Source: a candidate division CSSED10-310 bacterium (GTDB taxonomy: Bacteria > CSSED10-310 > JAFGJC01). Taken from it: DNA of 64,000 nucleotides. Positions 18,596 through 26,733 of the stretch are shown piece by piece. Within the stretch, counting starts at the first letter, position 1. Each line of letters starts with the position of its first letter. The stretch covers positions 62,001-126,000 of the forward strand of contig JAFGLW010000001.1 in assembly GCA_016927905.1 (NCBI GenBank), given 5' to 3'. Position numbers and translations under genes: made by a program. The notes under the pieces were generated by a model. That model ran no database searches and was not told the origin of the DNA. It was given only the letters and a program-made list of their open reading frames with translations.

Positions 18596-19014
18596 ATTTT
18601 ACATCGGGCGGCTCGTTGAAGCCTGAATTAAATATCACACCTTTGATCGATGTTGTTCTGATGCTGTTGATATTCTTCATGATTTCGACCAGTTTTGTTT
18701 TTCAGCCCGGTCTCATGATCCGGCTTCCGTCTTCCGACAGTTCAGAGGTTTCGGCATCTCAGGGAGCGCAGGTAATCGTGACAGCGGATGGACAGATCTA
18801 TTTTGATCGTATTCGAACGTCGATCGGCGAGCTGGAGGAGAATATGCGCCGGTTTGAGGATAAGAGTGTACTGATGCTTAAAGCAGATTCCACGGTGACT
18901 CACGGTCGAATTGTGGAGGTGATGGACCGGGCGAAACGAGCGGGATTCGATAGACTGGCAATCGCCACTTCTCCCTTGTCCGGGGAGCGGGAGCAGCGCC
19001 GGGAAATACAATGA
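18592..19014 (+). CDS. exbD: Biopolymer transport protein ExbD/TolR family
   Basis: 140 residues with a single N-terminal membrane helix carrying the invariant Asp in NITPLIDVVLMLLIFFM, the protonatable residue of the ExbBD channel. A small periplasmic domain follows, with ADGQIYFDR and the KADSTVTHGRIVEVMDRAK motif near the C-terminus. It acts with the preceding ExbB to transmit proton motive force to TonB. Overlaps with exbB and the tonB-like gene are 4 bases each. Confidence 0.92.
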   Translation: MNFTSGGSLKPELNITPLIDVVLMLLIFFMISTSFVFQPGLMIRLPSSDSSEVSASQGAQVIVTADGQIYFDRIRTSIGELEENMRRFEDKSVLMLKADSTVTHGRIVEVMDRAKRAGFDRLAIATSPLSGEREQRREIQ

Positions 19015-19781
19015 CCGTGTTCTTGCCGGATCGACTGACTCGTAACGCATATCTGATTTCCATCGCCCTGCATATTCTCCTGATAACAATTCTGCCGGGT
19101 CTGGGAGAACTGAGTCCGTCGGTTAAGCCGCGATGGATCGAGATTGATCTGGTTTCCGATCTGGACACGGATCGGTTGGATGCGTTGAGTGCGGAGGGCG
19201 GGATTCGGGAGATTGCAGATTCGGCGGATGAGATGCCCTCGGGTGATTCGCCTTTGTTTCCGGCACCGCCGGTGGATTTACCGTCCCGTCTTAACTCTTT
19301 CGATTTGCCTCCGCCGGCAAACACCTTCGTTTCATTGCCGGGTGCACTGATGCCCGATATTGCCGGAACCAGTTCCACAGTTACCGGAATACCCTCCGGC
19401 AGTCTGATCGATCCGAATGAATTAAAAATCAAGCCGGCGGGTACGCCGCCCGATATTCCCTGGGATCCATCGCAGGCTTATCTCAAGCCGGGAGTTCAGA
19501 TTGATCAGCCTGATTTCCCGATCGAGGGCCCGGTTTCAAAACGCAAGGTGGTCTATCGACCGCCTCTTCCCCACCCGGTGGTCTCCTCCTCCGGCAATGT
19601 GCAATTGAAATTCTGGGTTTATTCGGATGGCACGGTCGGGCAGATCATTCCTCTGGTCAAGGCGGATCCGGAACTCGAGAAATCTGCCATCGAATTTCTT
19701 GAGAAGTGGCGGTTCGAGGCATTACCGGAGGGATCGCCGGATCAATGGGGAATCCTTCCGCTTCGTTTCAAATTAAACTGA
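19011..19781 (+). CDS. TonB-family energy transducer
   Basis: 256 residues: a short basic cytoplasmic start, one membrane helix (about 13-30, ISIALHILLITILPGL), a long Pro-rich periplasmic spacer (about 70-180) and a C-terminal TonB domain. The domain contains GNVQLKFWVYSDGTVGQI and EKSAIEFLEKWRFEAL followed by a beta strand ending RFKLN. It would couple the ExbBD motor to an outer-membrane or periplasmic partner. No TonB-dependent receptor is encoded in the window; the 1003-residue TPR protein upstream is a candidate partner. The stop lies 4 bases from the convergent gene at 19786. Confidence 0.86.
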   Translation: MTVFLPDRLTRNAYLISIALHILLITILPGLGELSPSVKPRWIEIDLVSDLDTDRLDALSAEGGIREIADSADEMPSGDSPLFPAPPVDLPSRLNSFDLPPPANTFVSLPGALMPDIAGTSSTVTGIPSGSLIDPNELKIKPAGTPPDIPWDPSQAYLKPGVQIDQPDFPIEGPVSKRKVVYRPPLPHPVVSSSGNVQLKFWVYSDGTVGQIIPLVKADPELEKSAIEFLEKWRFEALPEGSPDQWGILPLRFKLN

Positions 19782-19785
19782 ACAG

Positions 19786-21276
19786 CTACTTGAACAGGTG
19801 CGCGATTTTGCGGTTCAGGACATCACTGTTCAAGCGTTTCAGAATCCGTGCGGCGGCTTCCTTGTGACCTGTAGAAATCTGAAGGATGATGAAATCCTGA
19901 TAGACCTGAAGTCGATCTTTCTGGTGGAGAAAAACCGATCTCAGGCTCGGATCCAGATTGGAAGCCGCCCGGTCGATCCATTTCAAGGCGGTGGAGTAAT
20001 GATCGCGGGCCGATTCGAAACGCCGCTGATGATGGCAATAACGACCGAGGGAATGATGGGAGCGCCACAGATACCGGGGCGATGACAGGCATTGCGCTTT
20101 TAAAATGGCTGATTCCCTTGCTTTCAGAGCCAGTTCATCCTGGTTCATACCCCGGTGAATCTGACCCAGAAGAAGGGCTGATTTCAGATCGATCATCAGC
20201 GAACGGCCTTCCGGATACCTGGATTGTATCCTTTGCAGGATCGAAAGGGCATTGCCGTATTGTCCACTCTCGATCTCGAGATCGATCTTCCGAAACCATA
20301 CCATGCACAGATAATAGCCGTTTGGCAGTTTTTCCGCGATCTTCTCGGCGGTATCCAGAAGATCCACCGCTTTTCCCCGCATGTTGTAAATCATATAGAT
20401 TTTCGCTCGAAGTAATGCCAGCTGCGTTTGAATGGTCATGCTTTCGGTCAGCATGTCCGCCGTTTGGTTGGCAATTTCCCGGCCCTGATCCAGAAGCCCC
20501 AGGTGGATATTCATCTGGGCCTGGGATATCTTGATTGACATCTCCAGGTCGGCATCGCGAAGGTTCTGTGCACCGCGGATGGCATCTTCGTAGCACGGGA
20601 TTGCCTGCGAGTATTCTCCCAGAATGTCGTAACACTGCCCCAGACCGCAGGTGCAACGGGTCATCATTTCGAGAAAATGATGTTTTTCGGAGATTTTCAG
20701 ACCTTCCTCATAAAACCGGAACGCTTCGCGGTACTGATTGAGGGCGTGATATACCAGACCGAGACGGTACAGAGACAGAGCCTCCCAGTTTCCATTTTTC
20801 TCAGTCCTGGCAAGTTCCATGGCATTATTGAATATTTCCAGCGCATTTTCGTTCTCACCCAAATCCAGCCAAGTGCTGCCGATGTTGTGCAGGCTTTTCA
20901 ATTCTCCCTCACTGGAATTGAATTCATGATCCAGCACCAGCGCTTTGTTATAGAAACGGGCGGCCTGGGACAGCTCACCCATCAGACGGAAAGCGGTTCC
21001 GATATTTGAGAAGGATTCCGCCATGGACGGCCTGTCATTCGTTTCCTGGTAGACACGCAAAGCCTCTTTCCAGTAATCGACGGCTTCCCGATACATCCTG
21101 GCGTTGAAAAATATGAACCCGATATCCTCCAGACATCCGGCTTCGGCCTTGGAATTTTCATCGCTCTTGTGCAGTTTCAGCTGCTTTTCAAGCCGCTTGA
21201 TTTCCTTCTTGCCGGATCGATCCAGTTTCTGGACGGGTTGATCTTTCAAGTAATTATTCAACCATATCAAACCCAT
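19786..21276 (-). CDS. Cytoplasmic tetratricopeptide-repeat protein
   Basis: 496 residues without signal peptide or membrane segment. About ten TPR units are evident, e.g. MAESFSNIGTAFRLMGELSQ, LKSLHNIGSTWLDLGENE and LGQCYDILGEYSQAI, of the GSN/LGN-NB-ARC-associated type with ~40-residue spacing. A charged coiled region (about 15-45) precedes them. No catalytic domain is attached. It is probably a protein-interaction scaffold of unknown role, in an operon direction with ssb upstream (40 bases). The ATG has GAGGAG about 10 bases ahead. Confidence 0.7.
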   Translation of the reverse strand: MGLIWLNNYLKDQPVQKLDRSGKKEIKRLEKQLKLHKSDENSKAEAGCLEDIGFIFFNARMYREAVDYWKEALRVYQETNDRPSMAESFSNIGTAFRLMGELSQAARFYNKALVLDHEFNSSEGELKSLHNIGSTWLDLGENENALEIFNNAMELARTEKNGNWEALSLYRLGLVYHALNQYREAFRFYEEGLKISEKHHFLEMMTRCTCGLGQCYDILGEYSQAIPCYEDAIRGAQNLRDADLEMSIKISQAQMNIHLGLLDQGREIANQTADMLTESMTIQTQLALLRAKIYMIYNMRGKAVDLLDTAEKIAEKLPNGYYLCMVWFRKIDLEIESGQYGNALSILQRIQSRYPEGRSLMIDLKSALLLGQIHRGMNQDELALKARESAILKAQCLSSPRYLWRSHHSLGRYCHHQRRFESARDHYSTALKWIDRAASNLDPSLRSVFLHQKDRLQVYQDFIILQISTGHKEAAARILKRLNSDVLNRKIAHLFK

Positions 21277-21316
21277 CGATGCCCATCTCCTCTATTCATC
21301 GTGGGCAATTTCGACT

Positions 21317-21796
21317 TTAAAAGGGGATGTCGTCATCCGCAACCGGCGGGAAATCATCCATTTCGCTGGAATCATTATAGCTTCCATGGTCCTCCACCGG
21401 TTTATTCGATCGGGCCGGTTCCGGATCGGCATATTGCCGGGTGCCGGCGCTTTCCCGCGTCGTCTGGCCTTTCGGAGTCAGAATCTCCATCTCCCGCACT
21501 CTGACTTCGATGCGGCTTCGCTTGGTACCATCACCGCTCGTCCATTCAAGATACTCAAGGCTTCCCCGAACGGCAATCTTGATTCCCTTGGTCAGGAGCC
21601 GCTCACAGGTATCAGCCATCCTGTCCCATGCATTCAAAGTAAACCAGTGGGTCCGCTCATTGCGTTCCCCCGTCTGGCGGTTTGTCCAATAATCATTTAC
21701 GGCCATACGCATTTTGGCAACCTTCTTTCCACCCGGAGTGGAACGGATTTCAGGATCCGCAGCCAAATTCCCTACCAAACAAACACTGTTAATCAT
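21317..21796 (-). CDS. ssb: Single-stranded DNA-binding protein
   Basis: 159 residues: an N-terminal OB-fold (NSVCLVGNLAADPEIRST, WFTLNAWDRMADTCERLL, KIAVRGSLEYLEW) and a low-complexity tail ending in the acidic tip MDDFPPVADDDIPF, which recruits replication and repair partners. SSB coats single-stranded DNA as a tetramer. An AAGGAG site lies upstream of the ATG. The gene is divergent from the FtsZ-like cassette and shares direction with the XRE regulator. Confidence 0.96.
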   Translation of the reverse strand: MINSVCLVGNLAADPEIRSTPGGKKVAKMRMAVNDYWTNRQTGERNERTHWFTLNAWDRMADTCERLLTKGIKIAVRGSLEYLEWTSGDGTKRSRIEVRVREMEILTPKGQTTRESAGTRQYADPEPARSNKPVEDHGSYNDSSEMDDFPPVADDDIPF

Positions 21797-21857
21797 CTCT
21801 CGAACTCCTTTTTAAATATTAAGTTGCTGATGCCAGAGTTTATCCCATCTTGTCCGA

Positions 21858-22265
21858 TTAATCCAGCACTTTATCCCGACACGCCAAGTCCGCGATCCCA
21901 TTCATCAGTTCCAGACAGCGGTTTCGGACGGATGGATCCATATCCTGTAGTTTTCCCATCAGGCGTGCCAGGGGGATATTGTTTTTCAGTAGAACATGAG
22001 TGGCATGAAATCTTCGGATCATTTCTCTTAACCGCTCCGGATGCCGGCATTCCAGTTGCGATGAAAAGAACAGTTCAGCCAACTCGATTTCCAGAATATC
22101 GGAAAGTTTTTCAAGAAACTGTGCCGAGGGACACTGCCCTCCCTTTTCGATCTTTGCGATGTACGCTCCGGAAACCCCCATCTTGTCTCCGAGCTGAATC
22201 TGAGTCATGTTTCTACCTTTCCGTGCGATTTTGATGAGATCGGCAAAGCCATTATATTCCCTCAT
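21858..22265 (-). CDS. XRE-family helix-turn-helix regulator
   Basis: 135 residues from the ATG at 22265, chosen because GGGAGG lies 8 bases upstream. Residues about 8-65 are a Cro/C1-type HTH: LIKIARKGRNMTQIQLGDKM, then GVSGAYIAKIEKGGQCPS and FLEKLSDILEIELAELF. The remainder is a helical C-terminal region of unknown role. It is transcribed away from the FtsZ-like cassette; direct repeats in the shared intergenic region suggest autoregulation and possible control of the cassette. Confidence 0.85.
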   Translation of the reverse strand: MREYNGFADLIKIARKGRNMTQIQLGDKMGVSGAYIAKIEKGGQCPSAQFLEKLSDILEIELAELFFSSQLECRHPERLREMIRRFHATHVLLKNNIPLARLMGKLQDMDPSVRNRCLELMNGIADLACRDKVLD

Positions 22266-22299
22266 CACATTTTCCTCCCTTTTCCAACGGACCGGTTGG

Positions 22300-22342
22300 A
22301 TTTCAACCAAATAGTATCATGATTATATGAAATATCAACCAA
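22300..22342. promoter_or_regulatory. Pair of direct repeats flanking the XRE promoter (candidate operators)
   Basis: ATTTCAACCAA (22300-22310) and ATATCAACCAA (22332-22342) match at 10 of 11 positions and are 32 bases apart, about three helical turns. One lies at the predicted transcription start and the other overlaps the -35 box of the XRE promoter, the layout of an autorepressor. The first also forms the inverted repeat GGTTG-N5-CAACC (22294-22308). Confidence 0.45.
22311..22338 (-). promoter_or_regulatory. Promoter of the XRE regulator
   Basis: On the minus strand TTGATA (22338-22333), a 16-base spacer and TACTAT (22316-22311) resemble a sigma70 promoter; the start would be near 22304, 40 bases before the ATG. 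Confidence 0.5.
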
Positions 22343-22479
22343 CCAGTCAGTTAAAATCAATCTGATTGTTTTCACATATTCTACTATTTTGTTAATATTT
22401 TGTATCTTTAACTGCATTTAAAGTATTACGTTAATTTATTATAGTTCGAGGTCAATAATATTTTTTTTATTATTTTTTA

Positions 22480-22509
22480 TTGACAATAGATAATATTAAT
22501 ATCTATACT
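22480..22509 (+). promoter_or_regulatory. Strong sigma70-like promoter of the FtsZ-like cassette
   Basis: TTGACA (22480-22485, perfect), an 18-base AT-rich spacer and TATACT (22504-22509, 5/6) precede the FtsZ-like gene. The whole 22311-22520 stretch is far more AT-rich than its surroundings. Transcription would start near 22516, giving a ~57-base leader that contains another GGTTGG (22538-22543). It is the best promoter match in the window. Confidence 0.7.
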
Positions 22510-22572
22510 TACTGGTGAGGTAAATCTAAATTTGATCGGTTGGTGAATTCATGGTTTGGGGAGGGTTCGGTC

Positions 22573-23661
22573 ATGGCGTTGATGTTTGATGAATCCACCA
22601 GGGGCGAAGTGGGATTCCCAGTCAATTGGATCCCTGTAGGCAGGGATGCCCAGGAAGGCACTTCTTCTTTGTCCATGGATTACTGGAGGCTTTCGGACAA
22701 GACGGGGTATGTCAATGTTGATGTTGCTCCCTCGATCGAATGTGCCGGGATGGACTGGTTGGATAATGGGGGGATCGGTATCCAGATTGCGCCCGGTGTT
22801 TCCGATCTGGTGCGGATCCGGCATTCTCTGGCACCCTATGTCGATTCGCTTCATGATATTTTTGACGGTGCCAAACTGAATGCAGTCCATTCGTTTCTGG
22901 GCAAGACATTTCCATCCGGAATAACGCCGGCGATTGTACAGGAGTCCATGAATAAGGGAGCTGTGACCATAGCGGTTCTTTCGGTACCCTACAAGGCTGA
23001 AGGCAGAAAGAACCTTGAGCAGTCGCGGTATGCATTGAGTGAAATCAGACACATTGCGGATGCAACCTGCATCATTCCGCTTGACCGTTTGACCGAGTAT
23101 CTGTCCGGAAGCGTCACGTTGTCCATGATGAAAAAGACCGTCCACAACGTTTTCAACCGTTGTGTCAGGGGGATTCTGGATCTGGCATGTTATCCCGGTT
23201 TTTACGCTCCGGATTCTGATGAGATCGTTGATTTCTTCAAGTCGGCGGAAAATGTGCTCTTCGGTTATACGAATCTGATCGGAAACAGGGAACGGAGCAT
23301 CGATGCAATCCGGTTTGCCTTGAATCATCCGATGGATCCGATCCGGAAATTCGGAGAAGCTGAACAGATATTGGTATCGATCTGTGAGGGAACGCCGAAC
23401 ATCGATTCGGACTTCTACCTGAGCATCAAGGATATCTGTCAGAATTTTCTGGGTGCCGGTATTGACATCATCGTGGGTTCATTTGAGTCGAATCTGCCCA
23501 AGGAAGAACCCTGGATGGCTATTTATGGCAGGGGAATCGGTGAAAAACGGAATGACGGATTTGATTTCCCGGAATTCCGTCTGGACCCCGAGAAAGCGCC
23601 ACCCAAGCTGCCGGCGTATTACCGGAAGCATTACGGGCAGCTTACCGAGAAATATCATTGA
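22573..23661 (+). CDS. Divergent FtsZ/tubulin-like protein lacking canonical GTP-binding loops
   Basis: 362 residues from ATG 22573 (GGGGAGGG upstream). The clearest match to FtsZ is GAVTIAVLSVPYKAEGRK (129-146), the strand after the nucleotide site, then SEIRHIADATCIIPLDRL (156-173). GEAEQILVSI (261-270) and GIDIIVGSFESNL (296-308) resemble the C-terminal GTPase-activating domain. The Gly-rich first loop is absent: the protein starts near the FtsZ segment 'VNTDAQAL' (here VGRDAQEG, 22-29). Where FtsZ has GGGTGTG, this protein has GKTFPSG (110-116). A T7-loop-like PDSDE (213-217) remains. I infer a non-hydrolysing FtsZ paralogue. Downstream PBP, SEDS and FtsA-like genes support a division role; an unrelated fold is the alternative. 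Confidence 0.68.
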   Translation: MALMFDESTRGEVGFPVNWIPVGRDAQEGTSSLSMDYWRLSDKTGYVNVDVAPSIECAGMDWLDNGGIGIQIAPGVSDLVRIRHSLAPYVDSLHDIFDGAKLNAVHSFLGKTFPSGITPAIVQESMNKGAVTIAVLSVPYKAEGRKNLEQSRYALSEIRHIADATCIIPLDRLTEYLSGSVTLSMMKKTVHNVFNRCVRGILDLACYPGFYAPDSDEIVDFFKSAENVLFGYTNLIGNRERSIDAIRFALNHPMDPIRKFGEAEQILVSICEGTPNIDSDFYLSIKDICQNFLGAGIDIIVGSFESNLPKEEPWMAIYGRGIGEKRNDGFDFPEFRLDPEKAPPKLPAYYRKHYGQLTEKYH

Positions 23662-23663
23662 TC

Positions 23664-23849
23664 GTGAACCGGTACGGAGACCGCGTTGGCAAGACCTGGA
23701 CTCTCATTATGGGGATCTGTTTCCTGTTTTTCTTGTTCACCTGGATTCTTCTTGGAGCGTCACGGTCCATTCAGCCCGGGAACTTTTCGGCCGACCAACC
23801 CTGGTCGAATCTGAGGGCTTGTTATTTCGGGAGCGGGATTGAGCGATGA
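23664..23849 (+). CDS. Small single-pass membrane protein in the division-like cassette
   Basis: About 61 residues. A short basic cytoplasmic segment (NRYGDRVGK) precedes one membrane helix (TWTLIMGICFLFFLFTWILL) and a ~30-residue extracytoplasmic tail. The start may be GTG 23664 or a TTG at 23658 overlapping the upstream TGA. Its stop overlaps the PBP start as ATGA, so it is very likely translated. Position before an FtsI-like gene is that of FtsL, but the tail is too short for the FtsL coiled coil, so I do not assign that name. Confidence 0.6.
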   Translation: MNRYGDRVGKTWTLIMGICFLFFLFTWILLGASRSIQPGNFSADQPWSNLRACYFGSGIER

Positions 23850-25645
23850 ACCGATCTGCGCGCCAGGGATGGATATTGTGGAGTTTAACGGTTCTGTCGA
23901 TCATTTTCATATTCAGGCTTTTTTTCTATACGGTGGCTCAACACGGCCGGTGGTTCCAGGCAGCGCATGTCAGGCTGGTACGGAGCATGTCCCTGGAAGC
24001 GACCCGGGGCCGGATCCTTGCCGTAGACGGTCAAACGGTTCTGGCTCGGAGTGATATCAAGGTGTCGGTTGCAGTGGATACGCTTCGGGAGCGTTCAACG
24101 GGCAGAGATGCTCAGACAGCCCGGGAACTCGCGGAAATTCTTGATCTTTCAACCGAACTGGTGCGCTCAAAACTGCACTCCAGATTCAATGCGGAATGGA
24201 TAAAGAGAGATATCAATCCGGAGGAATTCAACCGCATTCTGGATCTCAAGGGCTGCGGAAAACTCAGGAGCATACGTATTTTGAGGGAGATTACCCGGGA
24301 ATATCCGCAGCATCCGGTATGTGCTTCCATCGTTGGATTTGCCCGGGGAAACCTGCTTGAGGGCTGGGAAACGCTGGGGCCGTTTACCGGATTTAAGGGG
24401 ATTGAAGGTCTGGAAGCTTCATTCAACGACCTGCTGGAGGGCCGGGACGGTTCATTCGATTATCTGATCAACCGTTTTGGTGCGCCAGAGCCCGACACCA
24501 TCACAGTCAGGCAGCCGGCGCAATCGGGGAATGACGTTGTGGTCACGCTGGACCCGGCTGTTCAGGCCGTTCTCAGGGCCAGGCTGACCGATTCGCTTCT
24601 GGAGCACCGGGCGGGTTCCGTCATGGGAATCATCATGGATCCCATGACTGGAGCCATCCTGGCATCCGATTCCGTTGAAAACATGGATCCGCATCTGGAT
24701 CCGGATTACCGCCTTCACACTCCAATCAACTGCTGGCCTCCGGAAGCACGGCGAAATCTTCCGGCAACTTCTGTTTTTGAACCGGGATCGGTCTGGAAGC
24801 CGATCATGATGGCGATTGCGCTTGAGCGGAATCTTGCTGTCCCGTCGGAACAGATTGACTGGCAGCCGACGATCGTATTCGGACGCAAGATTTTTAAGGA
24901 TTGGAAGACGTTTCCCTCCCGGATCGGTCTTGACGAAGTTCTGGTTCATTCCTCGAATGTCGGGATCATCAAAATCTCCAAGCGGATATTCAATTCGTTA
25001 TCGAGCCGGCAGATTGCCGCCGAAATCATGAAGATGGGATTTTACCGTGAGGTTCCACGGGATTATCCCGTTCATCCGCGGGGCACGTTGAATCATGGAA
25101 ACTGGGGACCTGTTTCGGTGGGGGCGGTTGCCGAAGGGTATGAACTGGCGGTGAGTCTGGTTCAGATCTGTGCTTTCTACTGTTCCATTGCAAACGGCGG
25201 ATACAGGGTCGAGCCTCATTTCGGCCGTTCGATCGTGCACCATGAAACAGGTCGGCTCGTCCGATCCCTGGATACTCCGGTTTCCACAAGGATCCTGTCG
25301 CCCCAGACGGTCCGGTTCATCAGCCGTGCCCTGATCGATTGTATTGATCACGGAACGGGCAGACAGGCTGGTTTGCATGAATACGGCGTCGCTGCAGCCG
25401 GTAAAACGGCTACCGCAAAACTTCTGGATGAAGGCAGCTATGCATCCGGAAAATACAGGGCGTCCTTTGCCGGTTATTTTCCCGCCGACAATCCGCGGTA
25501 TGTGATTGCTGTTTCGGTTGAGGATCCGGGTGCCGGATTGTATTACGGAGGATCGGTGGCCGCTCCACTTTTCAAATCGATTGCAGAAGGAATATTGAAG
25601 GATATTCACGGGATGGATCCGGTTCCGGAAGTGCCCCAATGCTGA
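23846..25645 (+). CDS. Class B penicillin-binding protein (FtsI/PBP2-like transpeptidase)
   Basis: 599 residues: N-terminal membrane helix (about 10-30), PBP dimerisation/pedestal domain with EATRGRILAVDG (51-62), then the transpeptidase domain. Active-site SXXK is SVWK (S315, K318) in FEPGSVWKP, and SXN is SSN (369-371). The third motif is KTA (520-522) in AAAGKTATA, where the family nearly always has KTG. It crosslinks septal or cylindrical peptidoglycan; the neighbouring SEDS gene is its natural partner. It overlaps the next gene by 7 bases. Confidence 0.9.
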   Translation: MNRSARQGWILWSLTVLSIIFIFRLFFYTVAQHGRWFQAAHVRLVRSMSLEATRGRILAVDGQTVLARSDIKVSVAVDTLRERSTGRDAQTARELAEILDLSTELVRSKLHSRFNAEWIKRDINPEEFNRILDLKGCGKLRSIRILREITREYPQHPVCASIVGFARGNLLEGWETLGPFTGFKGIEGLEASFNDLLEGRDGSFDYLINRFGAPEPDTITVRQPAQSGNDVVVTLDPAVQAVLRARLTDSLLEHRAGSVMGIIMDPMTGAILASDSVENMDPHLDPDYRLHTPINCWPPEARRNLPATSVFEPGSVWKPIMMAIALERNLAVPSEQIDWQPTIVFGRKIFKDWKTFPSRIGLDEVLVHSSNVGIIKISKRIFNSLSSRQIAAEIMKMGFYREVPRDYPVHPRGTLNHGNWGPVSVGAVAEGYELAVSLVQICAFYCSIANGGYRVEPHFGRSIVHHETGRLVRSLDTPVSTRILSPQTVRFISRALIDCIDHGTGRQAGLHEYGVAAAGKTATAKLLDEGSYASGKYRASFAGYFPADNPRYVIAVSVEDPGAGLYYGGSVAAPLFKSIAEGILKDIHGMDPVPEVPQC

Positions 25646-26721
25646 CGGTCTGGCGGTTTGCGGATCAGTCCATTGTTCTGGTTGTCATGGCGATGCTGGG
25701 TCTGGGACTTCTGGCAATATTCAGTGCCGGGTATCATCTTCATCCCAACCATTATTTTTATTTCTGCCGGCAGCTGTTCTATATCGGTCTGGGGACCGTC
25801 AGCATGCTGATCGGTGCTTGCGTCAACTACGGCAATTACCGTTTCAGAACCCAGGTTCCATACATACTGGGAACCATTCTTCTGGCGGCTGTTTTCATTC
25901 TGGGCAATCAAAGCTGGCTGCCCATCGGCGGTGGATTTCATCTCCAGCCTTCGGAGATCGCCAAACTGATCATCATCGTTTATCTGTCGTATTTCATGTC
26001 CTTTGAACGCGGGACGATTCATTTCATGAAGCATTCCGTACCCATCATGCTGACCTGCGGGATTCTGATCCTGATGACCGCCCTGCAACCAGATTTCGGT
26101 ACGGCTCTGGTGATGACCGCTCTCACCGTTTATCTGCTGTTCATCGGCAATCTTCCACTGACGCACATGATTATTCCCGTCGCGGTTGCTCTCCCGGCGG
26201 TTGTATCGGTTCCGTTTTTTTTCCCTCATGTCATGAAGCGGATCGTGAATTTCAGTGTGTCGCTTCTTCCGGGTGCCGGGATGGAGAACCTGGCCCATCA
26301 TGATCTTCAGTTCAGGCTGGCCATTGGTTCCGGCGGTTTTTTCGGAACGGGTTTCGGGCAGGGTATCGTCAAAAGATCCGTGCTTCCGGCAAGTCACACC
26401 GATTCAATCTATGCCGTGCTTGTCGAGGAGGGCGGATTTCTGACCGGTGCCGCCGTCATCTGCCTGTTCCTGGCGCTTCTGCTCATCGGCGAACGCACGG
26501 CAAGATTCTCCCATGATCGTTTCGGAGCTCTGCTGGCGAGAGGGATTGTGTTTTACATCGTGATACAGGCTTTTTTGAACATATCAGTCTGCCTGGGTCT
26601 GTTTCCCAACACCGGAGTCACCCTGCCGTTATTTTCATACGGCGGTTCATCGATCATTGTCACCATGTATGCACTTGGCGTGCTGGTCAATATATCGGCA
26701 CAGAGAATCATCATGTGGTAG
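25639..26721 (+). CDS. SEDS-family peptidoglycan glycosyltransferase (FtsW/RodA-like)
   Basis: 360 residues and about ten membrane helices, the normal SEDS topology. Signature segments are LQPSEIAKLIIIVYLSYFM (102-120), LQPDFGTALVM (149-159), the loop HTDSIYAVLVEEGG (253-266) with the catalytic-type Asp (D255), and GLFPNTGVTLPLFSYGGSS near residue 325-343. SEDS proteins polymerise lipid II and work as a pair with a class B PBP, which is encoded immediately upstream. Sequence alone does not separate FtsW from RodA here; the FtsZ- and FtsA-like neighbours favour FtsW. Confidence 0.92.
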   Translation: MLTVWRFADQSIVLVVMAMLGLGLLAIFSAGYHLHPNHYFYFCRQLFYIGLGTVSMLIGACVNYGNYRFRTQVPYILGTILLAAVFILGNQSWLPIGGGFHLQPSEIAKLIIIVYLSYFMSFERGTIHFMKHSVPIMLTCGILILMTALQPDFGTALVMTALTVYLLFIGNLPLTHMIIPVAVALPAVVSVPFFFPHVMKRIVNFSVSLLPGAGMENLAHHDLQFRLAIGSGGFFGTGFGQGIVKRSVLPASHTDSIYAVLVEEGGFLTGAAVICLFLALLLIGERTARFSHDRFGALLARGIVFYIVIQAFLNISVCLGLFPNTGVTLPLFSYGGSSIIVTMYALGVLVNISAQRIIMW

Positions 26722-26733
26722 GGAGGGATCGAT

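Noticed and set aside
21386-22234. 282-codon plus-strand frame across ssb and the XRE gene
   Set aside because: It spans two real minus-strand genes and their intergenic region, and its composition is low-information.
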